Below, piece after piece: positions 12,454 to 25,378 of a DNA stretch of 64,000 bases. The position numbers and the translations under genes were made by a program. Each line of letters opens with the position of its first letter. The stretch's first letter is position 1. Below the pieces are notes generated by a model, which saw only the letters and a list, made by a program, of their open reading frames with translations, had not been told where the DNA came from and searched no databases. The stretch covers positions 57,113 to 121,112 of the forward strand of contig VWPU01014162.1 in assembly GCA_013398955.1 (NCBI GenBank). The letters are read 5' to 3'. The DNA is from Callaeas wilsoni. Its lineage: Eukaryota > Chordata > Aves > Passeriformes > Callaeidae.

Positions 12454-13349
12454 CAAAAAGAAATAGAAAGACATTAGCAAAGACTATAGCACAACCAAAC
12501 AAAAAAGAGATCTATATAATATTAATTCCATTTTATCATAGCCTATGTTGAAACTTTTTAAAAAATTTACTTTATCAACAGTGAAACTTGAGGTAATGAG
12601 AGTAATGGATATATACATGAAAAACATAGATGTGGATTTGATGTTTTTCCCCATCATAGCGTTACAGGCATTCAGACTCAAGATTTCAGTTCAACTTTGT
12701 TTAGAGAATGGGTTTGTCCACATCTGGTTTTAAACAATCCCAATAATATGTTTACATGCAGGGTTTTTACTGTAATCTGTGAACACATTAAATGCCTTTG
12801 TATGCTGTCTGTAAAAGTTCTCAACAAATTCATTACTCCTGCAGGCTGAGATTATTCATACATGTCTATTCTCTTACCATTTGATAAAATTTACTAAGTT
12901 ACAAGGGATCATTGCTCTTAATGTTCCCCGTAGCTGATCTGATTCCTCCAAGGATACCCTCCACTGAAATCTACTTGCTCATCAAGGGCAACTTGGCTCA
13001 AGGTAAACATGGTCATTTAAACAAAGCAAGCTTATTTTTGCAAGTCTGGATAAAGCCCACCAAATACTATGTGGGGAGAAACAGTGCCATAGACTCTTCC
13101 AACAACCACAGATTTCTTTAAAGCCAGGTCAGATGTCTCTGTTGCAACACCAAAGCTTGAAGGTTACAGATACCATTCCTTACATCAAATCATCAATCTA
13201 TAAAATGAGGGGAATCCCACATTTTCATATATGTAATACCCACATGGGAGGGTATCAAAACACTCATTCATGACACAGGGTAGACTGAAAAATAACCACG
13301 TGGGAAGTAGAGACTGGGAGAAGATTCATTCTGTATTTACTAGTTTTCT

Positions 13350-13428
13350 CATATTTTCCTCTGGATATGTACTATTGACTCCTCTTTGAGAAAGAATATT
13401 GAACTAGATGGAGCTCTGGTGTGCCTGA
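13350..13428 (+). mobile_element. very old CR1 LINE 3' tail
   Basis: The order TTTTCCTCTGGATATGTACTA, ATTGACT, a degraded AGAATATTG, then AACTAGATGGAGCTCTGGTG matches the 3' tail of ancient CR1 lineages (CTTCCTCTGAAGCAT, TGGCCACT, GGATACTGGACTAGATGGACC, TTTGGTCTGACCCAG). Several substitutions per ten bases point to an insertion from deep in sauropsid history. Only the tail is visible. Confidence 0.6.
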
Positions 13429-13739
13429 GGATGTAAACTCTTGTATTTACCTTGCTGTAGCTGGTGAAAAGCCTGAAATCAAAGGGGTAGTATTATGGCT
13501 TGATTGTACTTTCGTAATAAAGTCCATCCTTGTTAAATAAAGAGATCACCAAGTTCCAATGAATTCAAATTTAAACTGTGTCTATAAACATAACATTGTT
13601 TACATCTTTCATTTATGATGATATTTCAACTAAGTTGTTCTGAAATAGCTCTGCTTTTGCGCTATGTCATAAAGTGGAAGCATATATTACATTAAGCAGT
13701 AAGGAGCTGTATCTCATTTAAAACACATAACCACATAAT

Positions 13740-13779
13740 TTCATAGATATATATCTATATATAGATATATATCTATGAA
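13740..13779. repeat. perfect 40-bp AT-rich palindrome
   Basis: The 40 bases read identically on both strands, built from TATAGATATATATC-type units (TTCATAGATATATATC... and its mirror). A second, separated arm pair lies outside: AATTTCAT on the left and ATGAAATT at about 13783-13790. Such a sequence can extrude as a hairpin or cruciform and is prone to replication slippage. Confidence 0.9.
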
Positions 13780-13794
13780 CAATGAAATTGCCCC

Positions 13795-16700
13795 AAAATT
13801 AAAACCCTCTTGGCAGTGTATTTGTAAACACAATCAGCCTATAATCCAATAAAGAGACTCTGCTTTGAATTAATGCGAATTGCTTTTCTATTCTGCCTTT
13901 ACAAATATAACTTTTCATCTGAACTTCTTCACTCCCTCTATTTGTTTCACTAAAAATACTTGTAGTGATTTTCTTCCACACTTGTAAACAGCAGAAGAAA
14001 CATTTGAAAAGTAGAATAAAATAGAGCTGGAAAAAAACAGAAAAAACCAAAATAAAGTAAGCAGACATAATTCCTTTTATACCTGCAAATAGAAAAAGCA
14101 AATCTAATTTCTCAGAACTTCTGGCATGAAACAGTTTGCATCTTAAAAAGAAACCATCACTTCAATCATTTTTTATGATTCTGATAATGAAAATGAAAGC
14201 TAGATTGTTAAACGGAAAGTGCAATAATTTTATAGACACATAAAAAAGGAACCATTTCTTTAATTTCAACAATTTAAAACAAAATTTTCCAAATGACAAC
14301 CTTTTAGTTATAATTCACTAACCTTCCAAGCAACAGTATTCGGGATAAAAGCAAATCTTAAGACATACTGATACAAATAAAGTATTTAGAGGTTCATCCT
14401 TGACAAGACTGGCATTCAAAGAGAGATGCATGGCATTTAATATTTTCTGAACTGGGTTAAAAGAGGAAAGAAAGAATATATTATCCTCAATATAAAGTAC
14501 ACAGAATTTGGAAGGTAAATTGAAGATTGATGTACCTGGAATATTCAAAAACAAGGTTTCATTTCTATTTATTATATGGTTTTTTTTCATGTTTCCAGGT
14601 AACTAGTGATACTGAAAACAATTTGGGGAAACTACTAAGAAAACGTCACTTAGTTGTGAGGATTTTTATTTTTATATCAGGAAGACGAAGAAATATTTCC
14701 TAATGAATTCTTAGTCAACTATTAGACTTTGTCTGCTAGACATGATAACTATATAGACCACATGGCATCAATTTCAGCTTCCTGGCTGGTCCTAGAACAA
14801 TTTTTACTTATTTTCTCAAAAAAAAAAAAGTTTTTTTTAATCTGCTTTTCTTAATTGTTAGGTTTATCCCATTGATTTTGGCAGGGCTGTGTAATCAACC
14901 CAGTAGGACTTTGAGGAATGAGGATGGGAAAATGTGTGAGGACTGGAGTTCCATACTCTACTGGGTCCTCTCCATTCCTTCTCCATCGTGTTGCAGAGGA
15001 TGTTTAAATAAGACAGGAAGGTGATAGTCAAGGTGTCAGGCAAACAGGCAAATACCAAAGGCTGTGGGAAGTTGAGACTCAATGACTGGAGGTACAAAAA
15101 GCCCAAAATTTAGGAAAGAACTGGTAAATTCAGGAGAACATCATCTCTCTCTCCTCATAAGCAGCTCTGAACCGAGGACTAGTGCAGCTCCTCTCCAAAT
15201 ATGCAATGCTTACACAGGAGGGGCAGGATTTGCTGACAGAGCTACTAAATGAATTGCACATCTTTAGTGATGTGTAAGAAAATAAAGCACATTGTACATC
15301 AGCAGAAACCTGCAGAGTATTTACTGTCATCAAGGAAGGCTTTAATTCTTTAATGCCTAGGTTTCCTAAGTCAAGCCTTACTTCTAATGGAAGCCTGCAG
15401 GTCCAAAGCAAGAAGGGACAAAAACTAGGTTTCAAGGCCGAGGGGTTGAGATGGGAGCTTGGCTGAGTAGTTTGTGCACACGGAGGAACCCATGGAAGCA
15501 AACGGAGCATAGGGTGGGTAGGCACAGCCTGCAGTGAGTCAGTGCTGCCCTTTCCAATCTACCTCTTGGCTGGCACACTCAGTGCCTCCCAGGCAGGACA
15601 TACCACAGCCCTTGTTTGCCCTCCAATGCCTCACACCACATTGAGGGGGGAGCAGTCTCCTTCCCTGCAGAATGCCCGTGTTCCACCAGACCATGAAGAG
15701 CCCATTTTGCATCCCATCAGCCTTGGCCAGCCGCGTGCTCACGGCAGGCTGGCCAAAGGCTCTCCCAGGCTGTCCTTCCCCAGGACCTCATGGAAGATCC
15801 CCCTTTACCGCTCTTCTGCTTCCCCTTCCAGACCCACTGGCCCTCCCTTCTCCCCTGGTGGCTTCAGATCACAAACGGCCTGTTTCTTTCAATCCTCCAG
15901 CTTAGATTGATTGCAGGCCTCTGGGAGTCTGTGGCCAAAACTAAAGCCAGGGACAATTCCTGAACAAGTAAGCTTACAATGCCCTGTTTATTTATACAGC
16001 ACAAATGATTGAAATCATTATGCCCCAGACAAGTGGGACCTATTTATAAACAGCATCTTAAGATGAGCAATATAGCAGGACTCTCCACTTCTTCACAATG
16101 AGCGCCAGCCCCATCCCCCTATCCCCACTATAAAGCTCTGAGGCCGTTCTGACTTGCCACATGAAAGACACATTCCTCGCCTGTTAAATTAAAATCTAAT
16201 CATATTCTGCAGTAAACAAGGCATAAAGAACACTCTCGAAATTATGGGATGAAAACCAGCAACACTAAGGGCCAAACTCTCCCCTCAGATCTATCCTACA
16301 GCTCTTTGACAAGTGCAATCAGTTAAACATTTGAAGGCTTGACAACCGCCACTCCACCAGACGTTTGATCTGCCTGGTATTCTACGCTCTTCCATAAATT
16401 ATGGATCTTCAGATCTGCATGTCCTCCATGTTTGTGATGGCGGGTCTCCAACAGAGAGGAGGCTTGGGAAGAAGTGGATATTTCTCTCAAAACACTTAAA
16501 TTACCCCTATGTTTCTGTCTACACAAAGCAGATCTGGAACTATTTAAGTGGGCATCAGTTGCATTTGGAGCCTTGGAAAGAATAGCTTTTGCTTTTCATC
16601 CTCCTCAAACAGTGATCCAACCTAAACAAAATGTGAGATCTAAACAGCAGCCTCACACTTCAGTGTCATCTGGATGTTTGACTCACGGCAGTACCCTTTT

Positions 16701-17055
16701 GCTCTCAAAATGCTCACACCATGGTGTAGCAGCCTGTACAAGGGGATGGGAGCAGAGCTGGAGCTGTCAGACACTGGCAAACCCCATGGGGAGCCACGGG
16801 CTGGCTGTTCGACTTGTCACACATCACCCTTAGGTCAATATGGATTACAGGTCCCTTATAGATCCTATGAATCAAAAGTGTTGGATGTTTTTGCTCTGTA
16901 CTTTTGATAATCTTACCAGTTTACTTAACTGGGGTAATCATGATGAGGCTTTGATATGAGTAGAATTAAAGAATTAATAAGGCTTAGTACCTCCACGGTA
17001 CTTTGCATTTTTCTCTTCAGATGAAGAACAAGCATTAACTAATTGGTCTTCAGAA
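13795..17055. other. unique-looking DNA, nothing firmly recognised
   Basis: No gene is supported. The 131-codon minus frame at 15130-15525 and overlapping frames at 15539-15910 lie in a GC-richer patch but have no recognisable domain. The stretch 16020-16480 has scattered CpGs and few low-complexity runs and is noted as a weak candidate conserved element. Confidence 0.5.
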
Positions 17056-17059
17056 AAAC

Positions 17060-17202
17060 ACTTTTATTATTACAATTTTATGAGGTGGAAACTAGGAGGT
17101 TAAGTAACTTGCCTGAAGTTATTCACTAAGTTGCACTGGGATTAAAATTTAGGAGTTGCTGGCTGCCAGCCCTACTTTTCGACCACTGGACCACTCTGCT
17201 TC
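17060..17202 (-). mobile_element. MIR SINE (tRNA-derived, ancient)
   Basis: On the plus strand the segment has TTTTATGAGGTGGAAACT, then AGGAGGTTAAGTAACTTGCC, GGGATTAAAATTTAGGAG, and CGACCACTGGACCACTCTGC. This is the reverse complement of MIR: the conserved core (AGAGGTTAAGTAACTTGCCC), the degraded box B region and the tRNA-related head (AGTGGT..AGAGCA). MIR elements were active before the split of mammals and birds. Similarity is strong over the core. Confidence 0.85.
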
Positions 17203-17204
17203 TT

Positions 17205-17713
17205 ATTATAAGAATTTAATTTACTTGGCAGAGAATGCAGCTTTCATGTGGTAAGTCATATATTGCCATTCTAATGAAGTTGAAGGAAGGTGAGAAGGCC
17301 AGCTGATCTCATTGTGAACTGATGAAGAGTCACATCATAGTGATTCTCTTTAAAAGTCTTGATCTAATACAATACAGATGCTCCTTCCCCCAAAAAGCAG
17401 AGCCTTGTTTCAAAATATGGATGCTCACAAGCAACCATCTAAATTTCTATTGAGCCAACTAGAGAAAGAAACTGAAAGCTAAGGGAACTGGAATTTAGGT
17501 TCCTCTGGTATTTCAAAATCTATTTCCTACATCTTTCATCAAAATTCAGGGAAAGTTTTGACACCTAAACACATAATATCCTTCACCCAGTCTTCTTCTC
17601 TTGGTTTGAGTTCATGCCTATATTTTTTCTTGTGATATCCTTATCTTGAAACTGCTGCTTTCTTTTGCTGTAGACTTCTAAAAAACTGATGATCCAGTAT
17701 AGACATGGGTGCA

Positions 17714-17747
<34 letters not shown>

Positions 17748-20735
17748 GGTAAAATGGCAGCAACTATATAAATAGAAATAAATTTTCATATCTCCATTTT
17801 TCTCAAATTAACCTAGTACATTAACAAGGAAAGTTCTGCAAGTACAGAAAATCAGTGAATCCGTTGTCCCCATCTGGAGGTGACAACAGCAACAAATGTC
17901 TGTGTATATGTCTCTATGTGTACAAATTTTGGGCAACAACATCTCCATGTATATCCATCCCTCCTCTAGTAGAGCCTCCAATGAAAAGAAGCCCCATGGA
18001 GAATTCACCTACTGCCAGACGAGATTTGTTGACATTACATTCCAGCTCCAAGGTGGAACTGTGCAGGTGTATCATAAATTCACCACTACAAAATAAAGAT
18101 CTTATATTTTCCTGTGGAATAACTGTCAAAATATAGAGCCAAAAAGGCAAAGAAAGAAACGACCAAAATATGTTAAGGATCATTATAAAAATGTATAGAG
18201 ATCTGAAGCAAGAACAAAATCTGTGTCTGAACACAGACTGGTTTCTGCAACAAAAAATGATCATAGTGGCTGTACACAGATCCCAGAAAAGAAAGATCAT
18301 TGCCATTACTGGGAGAAAAACCTGGATGATACAAGGCACCTTAAAAATAGTGAGTAAAAATAATGAGAATGTGATAGTATGAATAAAATCTATGCCAGAG
18401 GTTTAAGTTTACAAGACTATGGAAAGCATTCATTACTGAAAATGTAGTCTGATTGGTAAAATCACCTAAAAAATAATTTTAAAAAGCATATACAGCAATA
18501 TATTTTTGTATACAACAGATACACACACATTTGCCAAAAGCCCAGTAAAAGTGACTTATTTAAACAGGATTTTTTCTTTAACCTGAGTTGTTTGTCAAGT
18601 CTTGGTCATTGTGGTTCAGCACTGCAGCAGTTTCCTAGATGGCCCAAAACACCTTGTCCATTCAGCTACATCTTTCAACTACGTGTTCTCAAGTCTGAGT
18701 ACAAAACCTATGTCTCAACCACTTTGTTAGCAATGAGCAGGTGGGCTTCTCTTGGGAATGTATGACAGACTGGTAGTCAGTACAGAGGAAATAGTGGAAA
18801 TATGCCCATAATGCCCTTTTGTCCCAGCCTGAGGAGCCTCTTAAGTCCACATAAGGCAAATGACTACTGGTAACATTGAAAGATCTAGTAGTATTCGTCA
18901 GATTACCCAATGATCCAAGTGACCCTGTGGTAAAAATCTCTCCATTGGCCGTAACAGGGATAGAATTTTGCTGAAATCTAGGATTGGTTCTCTCCAAACT
19001 CAAAATACTCATTCCAGAAGTGTGAAGAATCCTACCAGGTTTTTGGGAAGGCTTGTGAAATGGAATAATATAAAAGAAAAACTAATTTTCATTCACTTGA
19101 CAGAGATGCCAAAGCTCCTGAAAATCAGTAGTGTTTCCCCAAATCGTGTAAAGCTGAGAGCAATCTGAACTCTGATGGTGGCATTCCTACAGGAGACCAT
19201 TTCATATCAGGACAGTAGACACTGTCACTGTCAGTAAAAGACAGAATGGAGGGAGAGGGGCCGTGATCTCCAAGCTGTTTGAACTACTCTCTCCTTTCTT
19301 TTTTCTCCCCACCTATTTTTTCTCTTTCTTTGAAAAAGATAATTACTTCTCTTCTGTTACCCTACAGCTAATCTGATTTTCCAGAGTAGGTTGGCCACTT
19401 CTTTCCTCTTATTTTCTACTCCATCTTCTGCATTATTTCTATCCTCTCCACAGGATGAAGTGTGATTCTGAATGAAGAGATTATGCAATTTCAAGGCTAG
19501 TGATTCCACAATTCCTCAAATTCCCTGTAGTAGAAACGCTTCCTACTTCTGTACACCTTCTCCTGGGAACCACACTGCTTCTGCTTGGCCTTATGAGAGA
19601 CCTGCAAAGGAGAGAAGAGTCTAATCCCTGTGAGTTCATAGCATCTGGTTTCATGTTTGGTCCTTTTTTACTGTTTCTGTGTCTCCAAAGCAATTCCAGG
19701 CAGAAAATCCTGACGGTAATCCAAATCACCTTCATGTATACCATATTCCCTTATATGCTCAGTACAACTTAGAAGATGAGCTTGTGCTTTTACCACAGGG
19801 ATCTTGAATTCAGCTGACACAAGGTCAAATGAGGTCTGTAGACATCCTGTTCTAAACACAAGTTCAGGTCTTCTACAGGCCATATGGAAGAATGAAGGCA
19901 GAAGTGGGACGGTATTGACACAGCATTTGCTTTTTCTCTGTATTGGATGCTAAGAGAATTACAGGCCCTCACCCAACTATTTTTGCGACAAATTTTGAAG
20001 CCCACTGTGCTTTCAGCTATACATGTAAATGATTGTGGGGTTATATGCATGAAAATGAGAGCAGAACTTAGACCACAGATTTTCCAGGGAAAAACAAGTG
20101 CTGCATTTTAGGCAATTAGGAGCAGTAAAGTAAACATTTAGTCACCATTGACTCATGAGCCGAAAAACACAGTAGTCAATTACAGCTTTCGGCAGCAATA
20201 ATTAATATGGTGTTGATGAAAACTGTGGTTTCCACTCAACATACAAAGCTATTTCAGGTAATTAAATGTAACCTCGTCTATATGTAATTTGTCTTTAATC
20301 TGCACATGATACAGTATTTCAACCTCATATGTTGTATTCTGGAGGAAAAATAGTATAGGAACATTACCTAAAGCATATGCCCAATAACCCTAGCAAAATT
20401 TGTTTTCATTTAAGTCTATATCACACTTTATGATTAAATATTTGACTATGAAAAGGTTTGTAATTTAATCATTTGCACAATCTTTCTTATATTACTCACC
20501 ATATCTGATTTACAGAGATAAAGAGATCAATTTTAACTGTGTATACCACATAGACATTTATTTCTTTGTATGTTTTAACTTCCTGAGGCTTTTTCAGAGA
20601 CATTAAATAGAAAGAAAGTAAATACTTACAGAAAAGATCACTCTTGCCATTTCTGATGAAGAACTTGTGGTATTATGAAGCTTCTGAATAAAAAAAAGAG
20701 GTGTTATGTGCAGAGTAGTCTTTACGATACTGTAT
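17205..20735. other. unique-looking AT-rich DNA
   Basis: No gene is supported. It contains the TG microsatellite at 17713-17748. Frames of 93-141 codons at 17855-18339 overlap on both strands, which argues against coding. The minus-strand frame at 18689-19012 is discussed as a finding. Confidence 0.5.
17713..17748 (+). repeat. (TG)n microsatellite
   Basis: About 13 uninterrupted TG units followed by ATGTGTGGG. Likely polymorphic in length. Confidence 0.95.
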
Positions 20736-20738
20736 TGA

Positions 20739-20815
20739 CCTGATTTTCCAAAGTGCAGATTATCTACATTTCTCACTGAAACTAATGGAACTTGAAATGC
20801 TTCTCTGAAAATTAA
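20739..20815. repeat. ancient self-complementary amniote repeat
   Basis: The segment starts CCTGATTTTCCAAAGTGC and ends GCTTCTCTGAAAATTA, with CACTGAAACTAATGG in the middle. The two ends are near reverse complements (GATTTTC-AAGTGC against GCTTCTCTGAAAAT). This matches a repeat I recall as common in reptile and bird genomes (TGATTTTCAAAAGTGC ... CACTGAAGTCAATGGGAG ... CTGAAAATCAGG). It is old and substituted; the family name was not checked. Confidence 0.5.
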
Positions 20816-20819
20816 TGTG

Positions 20820-23800
20820 TATCACTGCCCCCTAAGTCACTGTTTATAAACCCTAGTAATTTGAAGTCCATATTTCCAGCTTGACTGCCCAACTACTTCG
20901 AGCTATAGTCATATAGCAAGAAAAAATGGAAGGAGAAATTCTATTTTATATCAAAAAGCTTCAATTTGTGTATTTATAGATTTTATTTGCATGCTAGGCT
21001 TTGAGGGGTTTCTTCACAAACTAGTTGCCAGTTGAAGGATCAGTTTCACATGATTGTTAACCAAAGTGTACCTTTGCTGGACATCTGCAGTGTCATTGCA
21101 ATGTGGCAAACACACATGATATTTTTACATCTGAACTGCAGAGTAGATAGCCCTATTAAGCTCTTAAAATAAGCCTCCAGAATAGATAAGATTTTATACA
21201 ATATGAAATTAAAAAGAGTAATTATTACCTTCAGCAAATACCACATCTGAAACTATAACTTTGCCACCTTTGTTAGCACAAGGAGATCTTGTTCCATAAT
21301 GCTATCAGAGCTTTACAGCTCCTAAATAAATTGGATTGCTATTTTACAACAAAACATCAGGTTACTGGGCCTTGAGTTCTGTTATCCTTTCTGATGACTA
21401 GTTTAGCTTAATTCAGAAAAGGAAGCTAATTCCCAGCTAAAGCATTATCCTTTCTCCCAAAATAAATAACATGAAAACATGACTAAAATTCCCAACCAAA
21501 AAATTTTTATCCTAATGGCATACAAAAATATTCTGTATTGGTGACTATCATTTTTGTTGTCTTAAACATTTACTATGAGATTGAATTTTCAGAAGCACTT
21601 ATAATGTCTTTGAGCTAAATTCAGGAAAGATGTGTGGTCCATTTCGGTGGATTTTTGGTCCATTAAGCGTTTTTAAGGTAAAATTGTAAGACTCTCTGAT
21701 ACCAAGGAAATTCCCCGGCTTTGACATCAAACAAACTCTTTCTCTGAGCATGAGGAAGAAAAGTCTTTAACGCATTCAAAAGAAGCACAAGCCAAAATAA
21801 ATGGCAGAATCAACCAATAAATGAAAAGCACAACACAGTGCCCTACGTGGGCATAATCAGTAAGCCTTTTTGTGTTATTTATTTGAAGGAACAAAGGGGC
21901 TTTTCCAGAAACCATCTGTACATTGTTAAAGAGGAGTGAATTACCTACAGTCTTCAAAGGAAAATGGTGCTGTTAAAATAAACTTGGGGGTTGGAAGGAA
22001 TTAGGTTACTAAACATGGGGCTGAGTTAGAACTCAAGCATCTCTCTGGATTTTGTCTCACTGGTTACACAAAACCCAGGTACACAGGTATGGAGGGTTTC
22101 AGCACCGAGACATTGCCACAGCTGTCAGATCTGGAGCCAGACTTGCCAATACCTAAATGCTTTGAAGTTGTCTTCTAAAGCATCACAACAATAAGAGAAA
22201 GAATAAAAACCCTTAATGTCCTCTGGATAGAATGTAGAGTTACGGATAGTGGGCTAGATTTCATGATCAAAAACTATTAGCTGAGATCCTAAAATTATGA
22301 GTTTAAAATAATACTGTGCATGCTGGAGTCTCTGGAGTCATCTTTGGTTTTGAACTGTTGGTGCACTTGGGCACATGTTCAAGATTCTTGCAACAACCAC
22401 AGGGATTGAAAAGTTCTGCTCTCTTTTAAATGAAAGATGAGATTTTCACATGGTCACTTCATTTCAAGAAGAAAGGCCTTAATGAAAATACCAGTTAGGG
22501 CAAGTTTCATGATAAACACTGGCAATGCTATAGGTCTTTTCAAAATTCATGAACCTCAAAAGAAGCAAGGCAAAATCTTCTTGGTTTCAGATTTCATAGA
22601 AGCTTGTAGCTCAGCTCCAGTTTGTCCTAAAGTTCACTAAAGTTCAGCCTTTCAAGTCATTCTGATTTGATTTATGGGTTTTTTTCCTAAACCGTATAAA
22701 ACTTGGGGTATTACATGGATTTGACATGAGCCAGGTGGAACTCAGTAGGTCCAACAGTGTTTTGATTTGAGATCTTGAGTCTGTTTAAACACAAAGCAGA
22801 AAGCAAAATTCTGTCTTCCTCTGAAGCTGAGGAAAGTTTCATATGACCCACTGTGTGCCAAATTCACTTCCTGCAGAGTTCTTGAGGCTCACAAAGTCCA
22901 TGTTTGAGTAACTGTGCAGTGAGGGCTCTATGGAGTCCTAGCACAGGGCCTGCAGGGAAAGCCAGGAATCCTGGAAGCACAGCAAAGGGAAGGACGTAGA
23001 TGTGCCTTGCTGCACAGAGAGTATTTACTTCTCCCAAGAATGTAGAGGACCACAGTTAGTCCTCACCACGAGATTTGATAGAGCCTTAGGCTCAGTTTTC
23101 TAAAAGACATGGTAGACTAGCGTAGCTTTGCACAGAGTACATTTACAGTGTGTCCTCCATGGTGCTGAGAGGCTCCCTCTTTCTTCCCATCACAGCTAAC
23201 AGACGCAGAGGAAATGGAATAGTTTTCAAATAATTTTCTAGAATTTGAACAATTTTGCATTCCTTGTTTGGGTAAAGGTTGAACATGTGAAACTCTTCCT
23301 GAAGTGACAATTCCAAAAAGTTCAGGTTAAGTCTCCTAGGAACAGCTGCTCCAATAATATCAAAGTAAACAGTGTACTTTTTAACCATCAGATACAAAAC
23401 CATTGTCAATCTGATTGAGAAATATTTTATAGGTTTCTTTACTGTTATATTAAAGACATATTTTAAAACAGTTTTGTGAAGTGATTCATGAAAATGGTTG
23501 CCTATAACAGTCCATGTAGCTACTCAAGAAACAGTTGCTGCCATCATTTTTCTTACATAGAATTCTAATGCCCAAAACTCATATTTGAAATTAGCATTTT
23601 TCTCTTTTATTTTGTCTCTAATTTTTATGTTGAAATTCTTACTCCAGTTAGGAGAGCATGGCCAGTTGTCATGCATGATAGCATAATTTTAAGTAATGAG
23701 ATTGGCTAAAGTGAAAATTGCATTATTTTAACTTCCTTTGCTTCTTCAGTGTAAAAACTCAAATAATATAAAGCAAAGCTTTGAAGCATCTATTAAATGA

Positions 23801-25255
23801 TTACTGATATTTACTGGTTTAGCAAGAAAACATAAGATCCCTATCTTTTGTGTGTCATACTATCATTCTTATAGAGTTACTAAGCTCCTCCCAAAATATT
23901 GTTTTAATAATCTTAGCACACAATAAATGTCCTATTAAGCTAACTCTTTAGTTTAGGAAAGTAATTATTCATTTGAGATGTTTAGCTTGAAGGGTATCTA
24001 CAGATCCTTTTCTCTGTAAACTAGATTGCAATAGATCTTGTTAGAAATTTCATAGGACTTTAATTTCAGGGTGAAAAACTGTGCTTGTGTATTTCTAAGG
24101 CACTTAAAGCTCCAATTTAATCCAAGTAATATTAGATCCCTCTGCTAGGTATGTAACTGGTACAAACAGTTGCCCTATGATTAATTGTATAAACAATTAA
24201 TGGAGAGATCTCATTTTCTGTGTTGATTATATGGTCAATTTGGGGTAACAGTTCTCTCTCTGGATAAATGTCTAAGCTTAGGGGCAACAAATACAGACCT
24301 CAGATGTCAAACATCTTTCACAAAACTATTGTTTTCTCTGAAAATTCTAGCCTTCATCTAGGTTTCAAAATGAGGAGGAAATAACAGGAGCATAAATCCA
24401 TTTATTTTTCCTATCAAGGAAATATGCAACCTTTGCAATACAAAATTATTTTATATCATAAATGTGAAGTTCAGATGTATCTGCAATCTTTATGGAGTTA
24501 CTTATCAATCTGAACACTAAAGACTCTGAGGTACATTTTGGACAAGGACAGGAGAAATCTCCATACGGTCAAGCCTCCCTGACTGAAAGTTTATAATAGA
24601 AAATTCCCTATTTTTTCCTTCATACTTCTCTACTAAGCTGAGTTCTATGGGGTGGTTGTTCAGACACTTGATATTATTTATGTTTTCCTGTCCATCTATC
24701 CATCCATCCATCCATCCATCCATTCATCCATCCATTTCCTTTCAATTTATTTCTCTGTATTCATGCAAAAGGAACCATTTTGAGCCCTCTGTGGCCAACA
24801 CTTGGGTTAGCAAATGGGAGCTTATTGCAGGTTTGCATTTGCAAATTGGTTGTTCTAATTACAAGCAAAAACATGCAACTGAGTGAAGTACTGTGGTTAT
24901 ATGTAAAGTCATAGTAACCTTACATGTATGAGTCCTGAATTTCTGGCCTCCTCCTCTTTTAGCTTAGTTCTCTCCCTTGAGCATTTATTCATTTGTTTGC
25001 CCTTGCCAAAAAAATTATTCATCTAAACACAGCCCCCTCATGATGTCAATGGAAGTCTGAGCAACCTACGGCAGAGAATGTTCAAAGCTTATATTGCCAT
25101 AAAACAATGTTGTCTTCTGGTTTGTTTTATTTTTTTGGATATCCTGTTCTGTGAGAAAAGCAATTCTGTAACTAAGACTGACTTGTGATTTTTCACAGTA
25201 TAACAAAGTATAACAAAAATGCCTCTGTTTCACCTTTTAATGATTAAATCTCTCC
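20820..25255. other. unique-looking AT-rich DNA
   Basis: No gene is supported. The ATCC repeat at 24690-24737 is the only tandem repeat. The minus frame at 23143-23409 (88 codons) has no recognised family. Confidence 0.5.
24690..24737 (+). repeat. (ATCC)n microsatellite
   Basis: About ten CATC/ATCC units with one ATTC interruption. On the minus strand it gives an artefactual MDGWMDGW reading. Confidence 0.92.
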
Positions 25256-25257
25256 AA

Positions 25258-25378
25258 TGCCCTGAGCCTTGTACATGCAGGCGCAGAAGTAATTTTATGC
25301 ACATGAGCAATCCCACTGAACTCCCTGGGTCTACACACGTGTAGCATTGCACATATTCACATCGGCAAGATCAAGAAC
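25258..25378. repeat. ancient LINE-tail-like repeat with internal symmetry
   Basis: Recognisable blocks are GCACATGAGCAATCCCACTGA, ACTCCCTGGG, TCTACACACGTGTAG and CACATTCACATCGGCAAGATC. They follow the order of an old sauropsid repeat with CACGAGTAGTCCCATTGACT, TCAATGGGACTACTCACGTG and a GCAGGATC end. The copy is heavily mutated. I associate the pattern with L3/CR1-type 3' tails but cannot confirm the family. Confidence 0.5.

Larger units (their letters stand above)
9915..13345. other. unique-looking AT-rich DNA with simple repeats
   Basis: No gene is supported. It contains the G/T tract at 11107-11159 and the ATT repeat at 12421-12453, listed separately. The GC-richer patch at 11500-11770 has overlapping frames of 68 and 114 codons without recognisable domains. 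Confidence 0.5.

Noticed and set aside
15130..15525. 131-codon minus frame
   Set aside because: No recognisable domain, no splice context, Ser/Pro/Leu/Cys-rich composition expected from this local base content.
17855..18339. Overlapping 93- and 141-codon frames
   Set aside because: They lie on opposite strands over the same DNA, with no family and no codon bias visible.
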